Below, piece after piece: positions 1-7,613 of a stretch of 64,000 nt of DNA. Source of the stretch: BJGO01 sp039810885 (lineage in GTDB: Bacteria > Bacteroidota > Bacteroidia > Chitinophagales > UBA10324); NCBI GenBank assembly GCA_039810885.1, contig JBDHXV010000004.1:32946-96945 (forward strand), written 5' to 3'. A program made the position numbers and the translations under genes. The notes under the pieces were generated by a model, which ran no database searches, was not told the origin of the DNA, and saw nothing but the letters and a program-made list of their open reading frames with translations. Numbering within the stretch: the stretch's first letter is position 1; each line of letters opens with the position of its first letter.

Positions 1-523
1 ATAAATCAAATTGATCTAAGCGTTTATTTAACTGAATAAAATGGTGGAAAGATTTCCACGAATCGCCACACCAAAAACTCTTCTCCTTATGTACTGACCT
101 TGCGGCACTACGCGAAGCTGCCGGCAGGGCCAACGCTTCAGTTTCAGGATTAATATCATGTAAAACGAGGGCACTATGCAGATGAATGTGTTGCAGCGTA
201 TGAATAATATCAAAAAAAGTTTGCTGATAGGTATGTAGTCCATCAATAAAGACTACATCAAATACTGTTTTCTTGTTTGATCTTATTATTTCATTGAAAA
301 AGATATCGCTTGTGGTGTGTTTATATTTATTACGCAAATTCTCTGGCCTCTTTCGGATGGCATGCAACTTATATCGGAATGTGATTTTCATATCCGGATC
401 AACTGCAGTTTTATATGGTGCTCGTATTTCCATAAAACAGCGACCGTCAAAAACTCCTATTTCTAAATATTTTCGGGCTGAAAGCTTGTCTATAATGAGT
501 TGTATAACATCTTTTCGTTCCAT
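1..523 (-). CDS. Class I SAM-dependent methyltransferase, 3' part cut by window edge
   Basis: The reading frame opens with ATG at 521-523 on the minus strand and stays open for 174 codons to the window edge, so the C-terminus is missing. Near the N-terminus is YLEIGVFDG, a motif I of class I methyltransferases (AdoMet-binding glycine loop). Further on is DVVFIDGLHTYQQTFFDI, typical of the Methyltransferase_24 family, where the Asp-Gly-His/Tyr segment lies at the active site. These proteins often methylate sugars or other small molecules in glycan loci, but the substrate cannot be read here. A good promoter element lies 17 bases upstream of the start, so it is probably the first gene of its transcript. 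The fold assignment is firm and the role is open. Confidence 0.75.
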   Translation of the reverse strand, partial: MERKDVIQLIIDKLSARKYLEIGVFDGRCFMEIRAPYKTAVDPDMKITFRYKLHAIRKRPENLRNKYKHTTSDIFFNEIIRSNKKTVFDVVFIDGLHTYQQTFFDIIHTLQHIHLHSALVLHDINPETEALALPAASRSAARSVHKEKSFWCGDSWKSFHHFIQLNKRLDQFDL

Positions 524-539
524 TCTTATCCTGCTGTGA

Positions 540-566
540 CAAATATAACTTTTTGCGGTAAAGCAA
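540..566 (-). promoter_or_regulatory. Bacteroidota-type promoter for the edge methyltransferase
   Basis: On the minus strand there is a -7 element TATATTTG (540-547) and a TTG (564-566) with 16 bases between them, matching the Bacteroidota pattern TTG-N(17-23)-TAnnTTTG apart from slightly short spacing. It sits just upstream of the ATG at 523. Confidence 0.55.
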
Positions 567-662
567 TAGGCTTATTCAATCTATGTAAGATTGATTCTAC
601 CATTTATCGAATAAAATAAGAGAATTTATCGTTAAGCAATTACTTTTACACAGATATATAAT

Positions 663-1415
663 ATGGATATTGGCGTTCAAACAAAGATTACAGTACTGGT
701 AGAGAAAATCAACTACTTGCAACACTCTATTGCACAAAATAACGGTGTGGTGAGCAAGGTAGATAAAGATTTACTGGTGAATTATGTGCGTGAATTATAT
801 GAGTTAGTACTGAGCCTTCCGGTTAATATGCCTCAGTACCCAACTCAGGGCTACAACGCGCCCGAGCCGACTGCTTCATATCCACCATATCCTCAACAAA
901 ACTACCAACCCAATTATCCACAAACACAGGTTCCTCAACAAAATCCAAGCTATCCCCAGCCTCCTTTACCCTCAACACCTCAACAAACAGCGGGCACGCC
1001 TCCTATACCGCCTTCACAAAAGGCGGGGAATGAATTAAATGCATCATTTACATTCAGCAGCGGTAAAAGAACCTTATCAGACACCATTAAAATTAAAGTA
1101 GCCGGAGATAAGCCTTCGATAAATGAGAACTTTAAACGTGAAGATAAAGACATTGCATCGAGAATGCAACTCACCCCGATTAAGGATTTAAAGATCTTCA
1201 TCAGTTTAAATAAACGATTCTCTTATATCAATTTCTTGTTTGGCAATGATGCAAGTTTATATGATGAAGCTATCACCTACCTCAACTCGTGTGATTCGTT
1301 TGAAACGGCAAAGCAATACCTCAACACCTATTTACAGCCGAAGCTTAACTGGGCAGATGATAATGAGATGGTAACCGAGTTTAAGACTCTGGTGGAGCGT
1401 CGTTATATCATGTAA
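663..1415 (+). CDS. Hypothetical protein with proline-rich linker and conserved-looking C-terminal helical domain
   Basis: A 250-residue cytoplasmic-looking protein with no signal peptide or membrane segment. Three parts can be seen: an N-terminal helical segment (residues 1-55); a proline, glutamine and tyrosine-rich low-complexity linker (about 58-120, full of PQ, YP and PP steps); and a C-terminal domain (about 125-250) with two predicted parts, one near TLSDTIKIK and one around PIKDLKIFISLNKRFSY. I recall uncharacterised Bacteroidota proteins with a similar C-terminal segment (a lysine/aspartate-rich helix, then a start like IxxKFxFI), but I have no family name for it. The 3' end overlaps the end of the convergent waaA gene by 8 bases. 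No function is proposed. Confidence 0.8.
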   Translation: MDIGVQTKITVLVEKINYLQHSIAQNNGVVSKVDKDLLVNYVRELYELVLSLPVNMPQYPTQGYNAPEPTASYPPYPQQNYQPNYPQTQVPQQNPSYPQPPLPSTPQQTAGTPPIPPSQKAGNELNASFTFSSGKRTLSDTIKIKVAGDKPSINENFKREDKDIASRMQLTPIKDLKIFISLNKRFSYINFLFGNDASLYDEAITYLNSCDSFETAKQYLNTYLQPKLNWADDNEMVTEFKTLVERRYIM

Positions 1416-2652
1416 GTATTTTTTCTATATCGCTTACGACTTTTTCTGTTGCCCCCTTATTCGATTGAACATACTCTTTGTTTATGTTGCCTGTCTTTTT
1501 CATTTTAACCTCATCATTAAGGTATGTTTCTAATATTGTTGCCAGTTCTATTTGGTTATTAACAACCTGAGCACCGCCAAGTTTCAGCAACTCAAGCGCC
1601 TCTCTGAATTTTTGAAAATTCGGGCCAAACAATATAGGCTTTCCATAAACTGCAGCTTCTAATATATTGTGGATGCCCGCACCAAATCCGCCCCCTATAT
1701 AGGCAATATCCGCATAGCGATATAATGCGGATAGCAGTCCGATTTTATCCAGAACCAAAATCTGTTTTAGGTTTACTTCCTTACTCTCATTTATTGAAGT
1801 ATAATTTACTGCATTAGAAATGCTCAGAAGTATCTGTTGAATATGACTTGCGTTGATTTCGTGAGGCACTATAATCCATTTCACTGTAGGAAATTTTGAA
1901 ACTATAGAAAGAAAGAGTTCTTCATCTTCCGGCCACGTACTCCCTGCAACTACACATTTATCTTCTCCTATAAATTCTTTTATAAAAGGGATCTGAACAT
2001 CTTGGCTTCCCACTTGCAGAACTCTGTCAAAACGTGTATCTCCGGCAACTTGGATATTCTGAACATCATACTCTATCAATAACTTTTTGCTACATTCATC
2101 CTGAACATACAAACGATGAAAACTCCGGAGTGCTTTTAAGAATATTCTACCATAAGGTTTAAAAAATATTTGTGAAGGTCTGAAGGTTGCTGAAAGCAAT
2201 AAAAGAGGAACTCCTTGCTTCTTGCATTGAAAAATATAATTAAGCCAAAACTCGTATTTAACAAACAGTGCGACAGCCGGTTTTACAGCAGTAATAAATC
2301 GTTTTGCATTGCGTGGTGTGTCTAAGGGCAAATAATAAATTACATCTGCTCCATAATAATTTTTTCTCAGTTCATATCCTGATGGTGAAAAGAAAGTAAG
2401 TAATAATTTATATCCGGGAAACTCTTTGCGAATACGTTCTAAAACTGGTCTTCCTTGTTCAAACTCTCCTAGCGATGCACAATGCATCCAGATTACGGGC
2501 TGCTTATTATCAGTAAAGTGGCGTTCAATACTCAACATCAAATTTTTACGTCCTTCAACCCATAAAGCTGCTTTGTGATTAAACATTGAGGCTATGCGAA
2601 TGAAACCTCCATACAGGAATATCCCGATTTGATAAATCAAAAATGTCATCAA
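1408..2652 (-). CDS. waaA: 3-deoxy-D-manno-octulosonic acid (Kdo) transferase
   Basis: WaaA (KdtA) transfers Kdo from CMP-Kdo to lipid IVA at the inner face of the cytoplasmic membrane, an essential step in lipopolysaccharide core assembly. The 414-residue length fits the family. An N-terminal hydrophobic stretch (about residues 3-20) is the usual membrane anchor. The segment SLGEFEQGRPV contains the expected catalytic glutamate (Glu63). The C-terminal GT-B half has GGGFGAGIHNILEAAVYGKP (about residues 318-337), the donor-binding glycine-rich loop and conserved glutamate. The start overlaps the stop of the upstream gene by 4 bases (ATGA), implying translational coupling with the outer-membrane-type protein. 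Whether it adds one or two Kdo units cannot be told. Confidence 0.93.
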   Translation of the reverse strand: MMTFLIYQIGIFLYGGFIRIASMFNHKAALWVEGRKNLMLSIERHFTDNKQPVIWMHCASLGEFEQGRPVLERIRKEFPGYKLLLTFFSPSGYELRKNYYGADVIYYLPLDTPRNAKRFITAVKPAVALFVKYEFWLNYIFQCKKQGVPLLLLSATFRPSQIFFKPYGRIFLKALRSFHRLYVQDECSKKLLIEYDVQNIQVAGDTRFDRVLQVGSQDVQIPFIKEFIGEDKCVVAGSTWPEDEELFLSIVSKFPTVKWIIVPHEINASHIQQILLSISNAVNYTSINESKEVNLKQILVLDKIGLLSALYRYADIAYIGGGFGAGIHNILEAAVYGKPILFGPNFQKFREALELLKLGGAQVVNNQIELATILETYLNDEVKMKKTGNINKEYVQSNKGATEKVVSDIEKILT

Positions 2653-3395
2653 TAATTATAAAAGCGTTCTTCGTTCTTACTGTAAAGAGGCAAAATCCAA
2701 GATGCAGAAAGCCCCATCATCATATCCAAGCGCAAGGTGTTATCTTGTTTCCGTTCATCAAAATTCCACGAGCGGCGATTACGTGTAAGGGCTTCATTAA
2801 AGTCAAATCCAACTCTGAAATTCATCCTGCGTCGTGCATCAAGGTTTATGAGTTGAATCGTTTGTTTAAATAAAACGCCATTCGTTAGACGGTCATATCC
2901 CTTTTTATATTCTTTATTCAACTGTAATAATATTTCATCCTGATCGACAATGCGGATTTTATGTTGCAAAAATCCTACTCCCGCACTGAATATAATACCC
3001 GAATTGGGGTTGATCTTTTTTATAGAAACTAATTTACCTATGCTCCCATAAATCATATATCCCCGTTCAAATAAAGCAACATCGGCAATAGTACCTGTGT
3101 ATCCAATTAAGTCACTCCCTGCACTTAGCGAATCAATAAATGAAGATTCCTTTACCGTGCGACCATAAATAAAATCGCTCCCTATTCCAAAAATAAAATT
3201 TGAGACAGATTTGCGATATACTCCTCCGCCTATGCTGCTGTTGTTACCAAAGCGGTTTGCCAAATCTCCGAATGGCAGATATAAACCGAAATTACCTTGT
3301 ATCAGGGTGCCTGCAATTGAAGCCTCTTTCAGCGATTGTGCACTTGAGCTATACACACTAAAAAAAAGACCTGTTAGTATTAAGTATTTCTTCAT
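2649..3395 (-). CDS. Predicted outer-membrane beta-barrel-type protein, function unknown
   Basis: The protein begins with a clear signal peptide (MKKYLILTGLFFSVYSSSAQ, cleavage expected after SAQ) and continues with alternating glycine/aromatic strands, such as GNFGLYLPFGDLANRFG and GVGFLQHKIRI, typical of small Bacteroidota outer-membrane barrels. About 248 residues. The ATG at 3393-3395 is chosen over an in-frame start 33 bases upstream because the -7 promoter element at 3402-3409 would fall inside the longer version and because the signal peptide starts cleanly here. Its last 4 bases overlap waaA, so it is the first gene of a two-gene unit. The coupling suggests a role in envelope biogenesis, but no family name could be assigned. 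Confidence 0.8.
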   Translation of the reverse strand: MKKYLILTGLFFSVYSSSAQSLKEASIAGTLIQGNFGLYLPFGDLANRFGNNSSIGGGVYRKSVSNFIFGIGSDFIYGRTVKESSFIDSLSAGSDLIGYTGTIADVALFERGYMIYGSIGKLVSIKKINPNSGIIFSAGVGFLQHKIRIVDQDEILLQLNKEYKKGYDRLTNGVLFKQTIQLINLDARRRMNFRVGFDFNEALTRNRRSWNFDERKQDNTLRLDMMMGLSASWILPLYSKNEERFYNY

Positions 3396-3401
3396 CCGTT
3401 T

Positions 3402-3429
3402 CAAACTTAGCAAGAATATAAACTGCAAA
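3402..3429 (-). promoter_or_regulatory. Promoter of the outer-membrane protein-waaA unit
   Basis: Minus-strand TAAGTTTG (3402-3409) fits TAnnTTTG, with TTTG at 3426-3429 separated by 16 bases. The distance to the chosen ATG is only 6 bases, so the leader would be very short. It faces away from the plus-strand element at 3451-3459. Confidence 0.5.
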
Positions 3430-3450
3430 TGAATAACATTCCTTATATAC

Positions 3451-3459
3451 TATATTTGC
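3451..3459 (+). promoter_or_regulatory. Promoter -7 element of the nucleotide-sugar operon
   Basis: TATATTTGC is an exact match to the TAnnTTTGY consensus and lies 14 bases before the ATG at 3474. It overlaps the longer reading frame that could start at 3429, which is the main reason for choosing 3474. No convincing -33 TTG is seen. Confidence 0.55.
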
Positions 3460-3473
3460 CACGCTTAAATACA

Positions 3474-4604
3474 ATGAATAAGATTGAAATGGTTGACCTC
3501 AAGGGTCAGTATCGGAAAATAAAAAAAGATGTTGATCAGTCCATACAAGACGTAATTGATTCTACCGCATTTATCAATGGCAAGCCCGTTCAGGACTTTG
3601 CTACGGAAATGGCCGCATACAACGGAAGTAAACATTGCATTCCGTGTGCAAACGGCACAGATGCATTACAGATTGTAATGATGGCCCTAGGTCTGAAACC
3701 TGGAGATGAAGTAATCTCTGCGTCCTTCACTTATTTCGCCACGGTGGAAGCGGCAGCATTGTTAGGTTTGGAAACCGTTTTTATTGATGTAGATCGCAAT
3801 ACGTTTACAATAAATATAGATGCCTTACGTAAAGCCATTACGCCAAAAACAAAATTGATTGTTCCGGTTCATTTATACGGACAAGCAGCTAATATGGAGG
3901 AAATTTTGAAGATAGCTGCCGAGCATAAGATTCCCGTATTGGAAGACAACGCACAAGGAATAGGCGGCACCTTCACATTCAGCAATGGGGTTATCAAGAA
4001 AAATGGCGCTATGGCACTCGCCGGTACAACTTCTTTCTTTCCATCAAAAAATTTAGGCTGTTACGGAGACGGCGGTGCTATTTTCACAAATGATGACGAA
4101 TTAGCCGTAAAGTGTCGAATGATCGCAGCGCATGGTCAAAGAATTCGATATCAACATGATTTAATCGGCATTAACTCTCGCTTGGATACTATCCAAGCCG
4201 CTGTTCTACGTGTAAAGCTCAAACATCTGGATGCCTATTGCGATGCGCGGCGAAAGGCCGCTGATTACTACGACAAGGCTTTTGAGGGAAATATAAAAAT
4301 TACGACTCCTTATCGTGCTCCTTACGCTAAACACGTGTTTCATCAATACACAATAATTCTACATGAAAGCGTGAACCGCGAAGCATTGATAGAGCATTTG
4401 AAAGATAAAGGAATTCCCACTATGCTTTATTACCCTGTGCCTTGTCATAAACAAAAGGCATTTGAAAATCGAGGCCACATAAGTGGGGCACTAACCAATA
4501 CCGATTATTTAACTCCGCGTGTTTTATCCCTGCCTATGCATACCGAGCTTTCAAATGAGCAGTTGCAATATATTTCACAATGTGTTATAGAGTTTTTAAA
4601 TTAA
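3474..4604 (+). CDS. DegT/DnrJ/EryC1/StrS-family sugar aminotransferase (WbpE/WlbC-like)
   Basis: A PLP-dependent aminotransferase that installs an amino group on a nucleotide-activated keto-sugar. About 376 residues, the usual family length. Seen directly: CANGTDALQIVMMALGLKPG (cofactor phosphate-binding region), VHLYGQAANM, LEDNAQGIGG (the Asp that contacts the PLP nitrogen) and SFFPSKNLGCYGDGG with the Schiff-base lysine at Lys192. With a WbpD-type acetyltransferase and a WbpA-type dehydrogenase nearby, the best guess is the WbpE step: transamination at C3 of a UDP-GlcNAc-uronic acid derivative. The gene for the WbpB oxidoreductase that normally makes the 3-keto substrate is not in the window. 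Substrate specificity is inferred from neighbours only. Confidence 0.9.
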   Translation: MNKIEMVDLKGQYRKIKKDVDQSIQDVIDSTAFINGKPVQDFATEMAAYNGSKHCIPCANGTDALQIVMMALGLKPGDEVISASFTYFATVEAAALLGLETVFIDVDRNTFTINIDALRKAITPKTKLIVPVHLYGQAANMEEILKIAAEHKIPVLEDNAQGIGGTFTFSNGVIKKNGAMALAGTTSFFPSKNLGCYGDGGAIFTNDDELAVKCRMIAAHGQRIRYQHDLIGINSRLDTIQAAVLRVKLKHLDAYCDARRKAADYYDKAFEGNIKITTPYRAPYAKHVFHQYTIILHESVNREALIEHLKDKGIPTMLYYPVPCHKQKAFENRGHISGALTNTDYLTPRVLSLPMHTELSNEQLQYISQCVIEFLN

Positions 4605-4610
4605 CCTAAC

Positions 4611-5927
4611 ATGAATATTGCTGTAGTAGGAACAGGTTACGTCGGGCTGGTTACGGGAACTTGCTTTGCCGAAACAGGAAACACGGTGATTTGCGTAGAT
4701 ATAAGCGTAGAAAAAATTAACTCTTTAAAAGCAGGCAAAGTCCCCATATTTGAGCCCGATTTAGATACCCTTTTTGAACGCAACGTTAAGTATCATCGTT
4801 TATTCTTTACAACCAACCTTGCTGAAGCGGTTCAAGATGCAGAAGTTATTTTTTTAGCTTTACCCACTCCCCCCGGCGAGGATGGGAGTGCCGACTTAAA
4901 ATATATATTGGGCGTGGCCGATGAATTAGGCAAACTAATCATAGATTATAAGGTTATTGTAGATAAAAGCACGGTACCGGTTGGTACCGCAGAGAAGGTA
5001 CGAGCGGCTATTGCAAAAAATGCAAAAACAGAATTTGATGTAGCCAGCAACCCTGAATTCTTACGTGAGGGAGTTGCTGTTGATGACTTTATGAGGCCTG
5101 ACCGTGTTGTCATCGGCACTTCATCAGAGCGTGCAAGAAAAAAACTGGATACTTTATATGAACCGTTCGTGCGCCAAGGCAATCCTATAATTTATATGGA
5201 TGAACGAAGTGCCGAAATGACGAAATATGCCGCCAACGCTTATTTGGCAACTCGCATTTCCTTCATGAATGAAATTGCTAATGTATGCGAACGTGTAGGA
5301 GCCAATGTAGATATGGTGCGTAAGGGAATAGGCAGCGACAATCGTATCGGAAAACGTTTCCTTTTTCCCGGAATCGGATATGGAGGAAGTTGCTTTCCTA
5401 AAGATGTAAAAGCATTACATAAAACTGCGCAGGAATATCAGTATGATTTTAAAATATTAGATGCAGTAATGAAAGTAAATAGTATTCAGAAGTTGATACT
5501 ATTCGAGAAAATAAAAGATTATTTTAACGGTAAATTAAAAGATAAGGTCATTGGCATTTGGGGATTGGCTTTTAAACCTAACACAGACGATATTCGTGAA
5601 GCACCCGCATTATACATTATTGAGGCACTCTTGAATGAGGGAGCATCTATTATAGCATACGACCCCGAAGCTATTGAGAACACGAAGAGCTTATTCGGCA
5701 ACCGGATTCAATACGGGTCATCCCCTTATGAGGCGGCACAAGATGTGGATGCCTTGGCTATTCTCACTGAGTGGTCAGAGTTTCGAACACCGGACTTTAA
5801 GAAACTCTCAGAAATCATGAAACAAAAAGTCATTTTTGACGGACGAAACGTGTTTAACACTAATACACCTGATGAATATGGATTTTACTACAACAGCATT
5901 GGTCGCGTAACTATTAAAAACACTTGA
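4611..5927 (+). CDS. ugd: UDP-glucose 6-dehydrogenase
   Basis: Oxidises UDP-glucose twice with NAD+ to UDP-glucuronate. The 438-residue protein begins with the NAD-binding GTGYVGL loop (residues 7-13). It has the family motifs KSTVPVGT, NPEFLREG and GIGYGGSCFPKD, in which Cys261 is the catalytic nucleophile, and a C-terminal UDP-binding domain (GLAFKPNTDDIREAP). It begins 6 bases after the aminotransferase stop and is followed at once by the UDP-glucuronate decarboxylase that uses its product. It differs from the second dehydrogenase in the window (7614-8909), whose Cys motif is GGHCIGVDP, so the two should act on different UDP-sugars. Confidence 0.94.
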   Translation: MNIAVVGTGYVGLVTGTCFAETGNTVICVDISVEKINSLKAGKVPIFEPDLDTLFERNVKYHRLFFTTNLAEAVQDAEVIFLALPTPPGEDGSADLKYILGVADELGKLIIDYKVIVDKSTVPVGTAEKVRAAIAKNAKTEFDVASNPEFLREGVAVDDFMRPDRVVIGTSSERARKKLDTLYEPFVRQGNPIIYMDERSAEMTKYAANAYLATRISFMNEIANVCERVGANVDMVRKGIGSDNRIGKRFLFPGIGYGGSCFPKDVKALHKTAQEYQYDFKILDAVMKVNSIQKLILFEKIKDYFNGKLKDKVIGIWGLAFKPNTDDIREAPALYIIEALLNEGASIIAYDPEAIENTKSLFGNRIQYGSSPYEAAQDVDALAILTEWSEFRTPDFKKLSEIMKQKVIFDGRNVFNTNTPDEYGFYYNSIGRVTIKNT

Positions 5928-5932
5928 GTAAA

Positions 5933-6883
5933 ATGGTTCGAAAACGCATACTCATCACCGGTGCTGCCGGGTTCATAGGCTCTCACTTATGTGATAAGTT
6001 TTTAAATAACGGATACGAGGTCATCGGAATGGATAATCTTCTTACCGGAGACTTACACAACATTGAGCATTTATTTCCCATAAAAGAGTTTACCTTCTAT
6101 CATCACGATGTAAGCAAGTTTGTTTATGTTCCGGGGCATTTAGACTATATCCTCCATTTTGCCTCACCGGCTTCACCAATAGATTATTTAAAAATGCCAA
6201 TACAGACTTTGAAAGTAGGCTCTCTCGGCACACATAATTTACTGGGGTTGGCTTTATCCAAAAAAGCCCGAATCCTTGTTGCATCTACCAGCGAAGTCTA
6301 TGGTGACCCCTTGGTACACCCTCAAAACGAAGACTACTGGGGAAATGTAAACCCTATTGGCCCACGCGGAGTATATGATGAAGCCAAACGGTTTCAGGAG
6401 TCTATAACGATGGCTTATCATACCTATCATAAACTTGAAACTCGTATTGTACGCATCTTTAATACGTATGGCCCTCGAATGCGCCTTAATGACGGACGCG
6501 TATTACCAACCTTTTTTTATCAAGCACTTACCGGAAAAGACCTTACCATTTTTGGAGATGGATCTCAAACTCGTTCTTTCTGTTATATTCAAGATTTAGT
6601 TGACGGCATTTACAAACTTTTATTAAGCGATTATCCTATACCGATAAATATTGGGAACCCCGATGAAATTACAATAAGTCAATTTGCCGAAGAAATTATT
6701 AAGTTAACGAATACTACACAAAAAGTTATTTATAAGCCTTTACCCATTGACGATCCTAAACAACGCCAACCCGATATTTCAAGAGCGAAGGAGATTTTAG
6801 CATGGGAACCTAAAGTACATCGTGCGGAAGGGTTGCGTATAACATACGACTATTTTAAAAAAGCTCTAAATGCGACGAGTTAA
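5933..6883 (+). CDS. uxs: UDP-glucuronate decarboxylase (UDP-xylose synthase)
   Basis: An extended short-chain dehydrogenase that converts UDP-glucuronate to UDP-xylose through an enzyme-bound 4-keto intermediate, using tightly bound NAD+. The N-terminal GAAGFIGSHL is the Rossmann glycine motif. ASTSEVYGDP, the stretch around GPRGVYDEAKRFQE with the catalytic pair Tyr148 and Lys152, and FNTYGPRMRLNDGRVLP distinguish this subfamily from RmlB and GalE. ATG at 5933 is preferred; a TTG at 5924 overlapping the ugd stop would add three residues. Being directly downstream of ugd implies a UDP-glucose to UDP-xylose route. It is the last gene before a 136-base gap that carries a promoter. Confidence 0.92.
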   Translation: MVRKRILITGAAGFIGSHLCDKFLNNGYEVIGMDNLLTGDLHNIEHLFPIKEFTFYHHDVSKFVYVPGHLDYILHFASPASPIDYLKMPIQTLKVGSLGTHNLLGLALSKKARILVASTSEVYGDPLVHPQNEDYWGNVNPIGPRGVYDEAKRFQESITMAYHTYHKLETRIVRIFNTYGPRMRLNDGRVLPTFFYQALTGKDLTIFGDGSQTRSFCYIQDLVDGIYKLLLSDYPIPINIGNPDEITISQFAEEIIKLTNTTQKVIYKPLPIDDPKQRQPDISRAKEILAWEPKVHRAEGLRITYDYFKKALNATS

Positions 6884-6978
6884 AATATAGCGTAAAAATC
6901 CCCCAACCTTCTCTACTGAATTTTCCATTTTCTAATGCCCGCTAAAAGGCCAGAAGCTATTCTTGACCTCAAAAAAAC

Positions 6979-6987
6979 TATATTTGC
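6979..6987 (+). promoter_or_regulatory. Promoter -7 element inside the sugar locus
   Basis: TATATTTGC matches the Bacteroidota -7 consensus exactly. It sits 32 bases before the start at 7020, in the only sizeable gap of the locus, so the second half (7020-10949) can be transcribed on its own. A TTG at 6963-6965 is only 13 bases away, short for a -33 element. Confidence 0.5.
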
Positions 6988-7019
6988 GCACCTAATTTTA
7001 GGATAGTTCAACATCGAAA

Positions 7020-7613
7020 ATGAGCGAAATAAAAACAAAACCACCTTTTAAAGCACATCCCACAGCAGTAATTGATGAGGGGTGTATAATTGGCAATGGC
7101 ACAGTCATCTGGCATTTTTCGCATATAATGTCAGGCTGTGAAATAGGCGAAGATTGCAATCTCGGACAAAATGTTGTGGTTCTTCCGGGAGTTAAATTGG
7201 GGAATAAAGTTAAAGTGCAAAATAATGTTTCAATCTATACTGGAGTTATTTGCGAAGATGAGGTGTTCCTTGGCCCAAGTATGGTGTTCACTAATATCAC
7301 CAACCCTCGCAGCGCCATCGTACGGAAACACATGTATGAAAAAACCTTACTAAAACGCGGCGCATCGGTTGGTGCTAATGCGACTATCGTATGCGGCCAC
7401 ACACTTGGCGAGTATAGTTTTATCGGCGCAGGCAGCGTAGTAACTAAAGATGTGAAACCCTATGCCTTGATGGTTGGTAACCCTGCCCATCAAATGGGAT
7501 GGATGAGTGAATATGGTCATCGCCTTCATTTTAATCAAGAAGGAATAGCTGAATGCCCGGAAAGCCTTCAACTTTATAAATTAGAAAACGACGAAGTAAA
7601 ACGAATAAAATAA
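7020..7613 (+). CDS. wbpD: UDP-2-acetamido-3-amino-2,3-dideoxyglucuronate N-acetyltransferase-like (WbpD/WlbB family)
   Basis: A left-handed beta-helix acyltransferase of 197 residues that in the studied family acetylates the 3-amino group of a UDP-sugar uronic acid using acetyl-CoA. The hexapeptide repeats run from about residue 15 to 150. Family hallmarks seen are IWHFSHIMSGCEIG, QNNVSIYTGV, LGPSMVFTNITNPRS and GNPAHQMGWMSEYG, which are nearly diagnostic for WbpD/WlbB. It ends one base before the next start, so it is tightly coupled to the dehydrogenase. With the aminotransferase at 3474 it supports production of a diacetylated diamino-uronic acid building block for surface polysaccharide. 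The assignment to family is strong; the exact sugar is inferred. Confidence 0.88.
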   Translation: MSEIKTKPPFKAHPTAVIDEGCIIGNGTVIWHFSHIMSGCEIGEDCNLGQNVVVLPGVKLGNKVKVQNNVSIYTGVICEDEVFLGPSMVFTNITNPRSAIVRKHMYEKTLLKRGASVGANATIVCGHTLGEYSFIGAGSVVTKDVKPYALMVGNPAHQMGWMSEYGHRLHFNQEGIAECPESLQLYKLENDEVKRIK

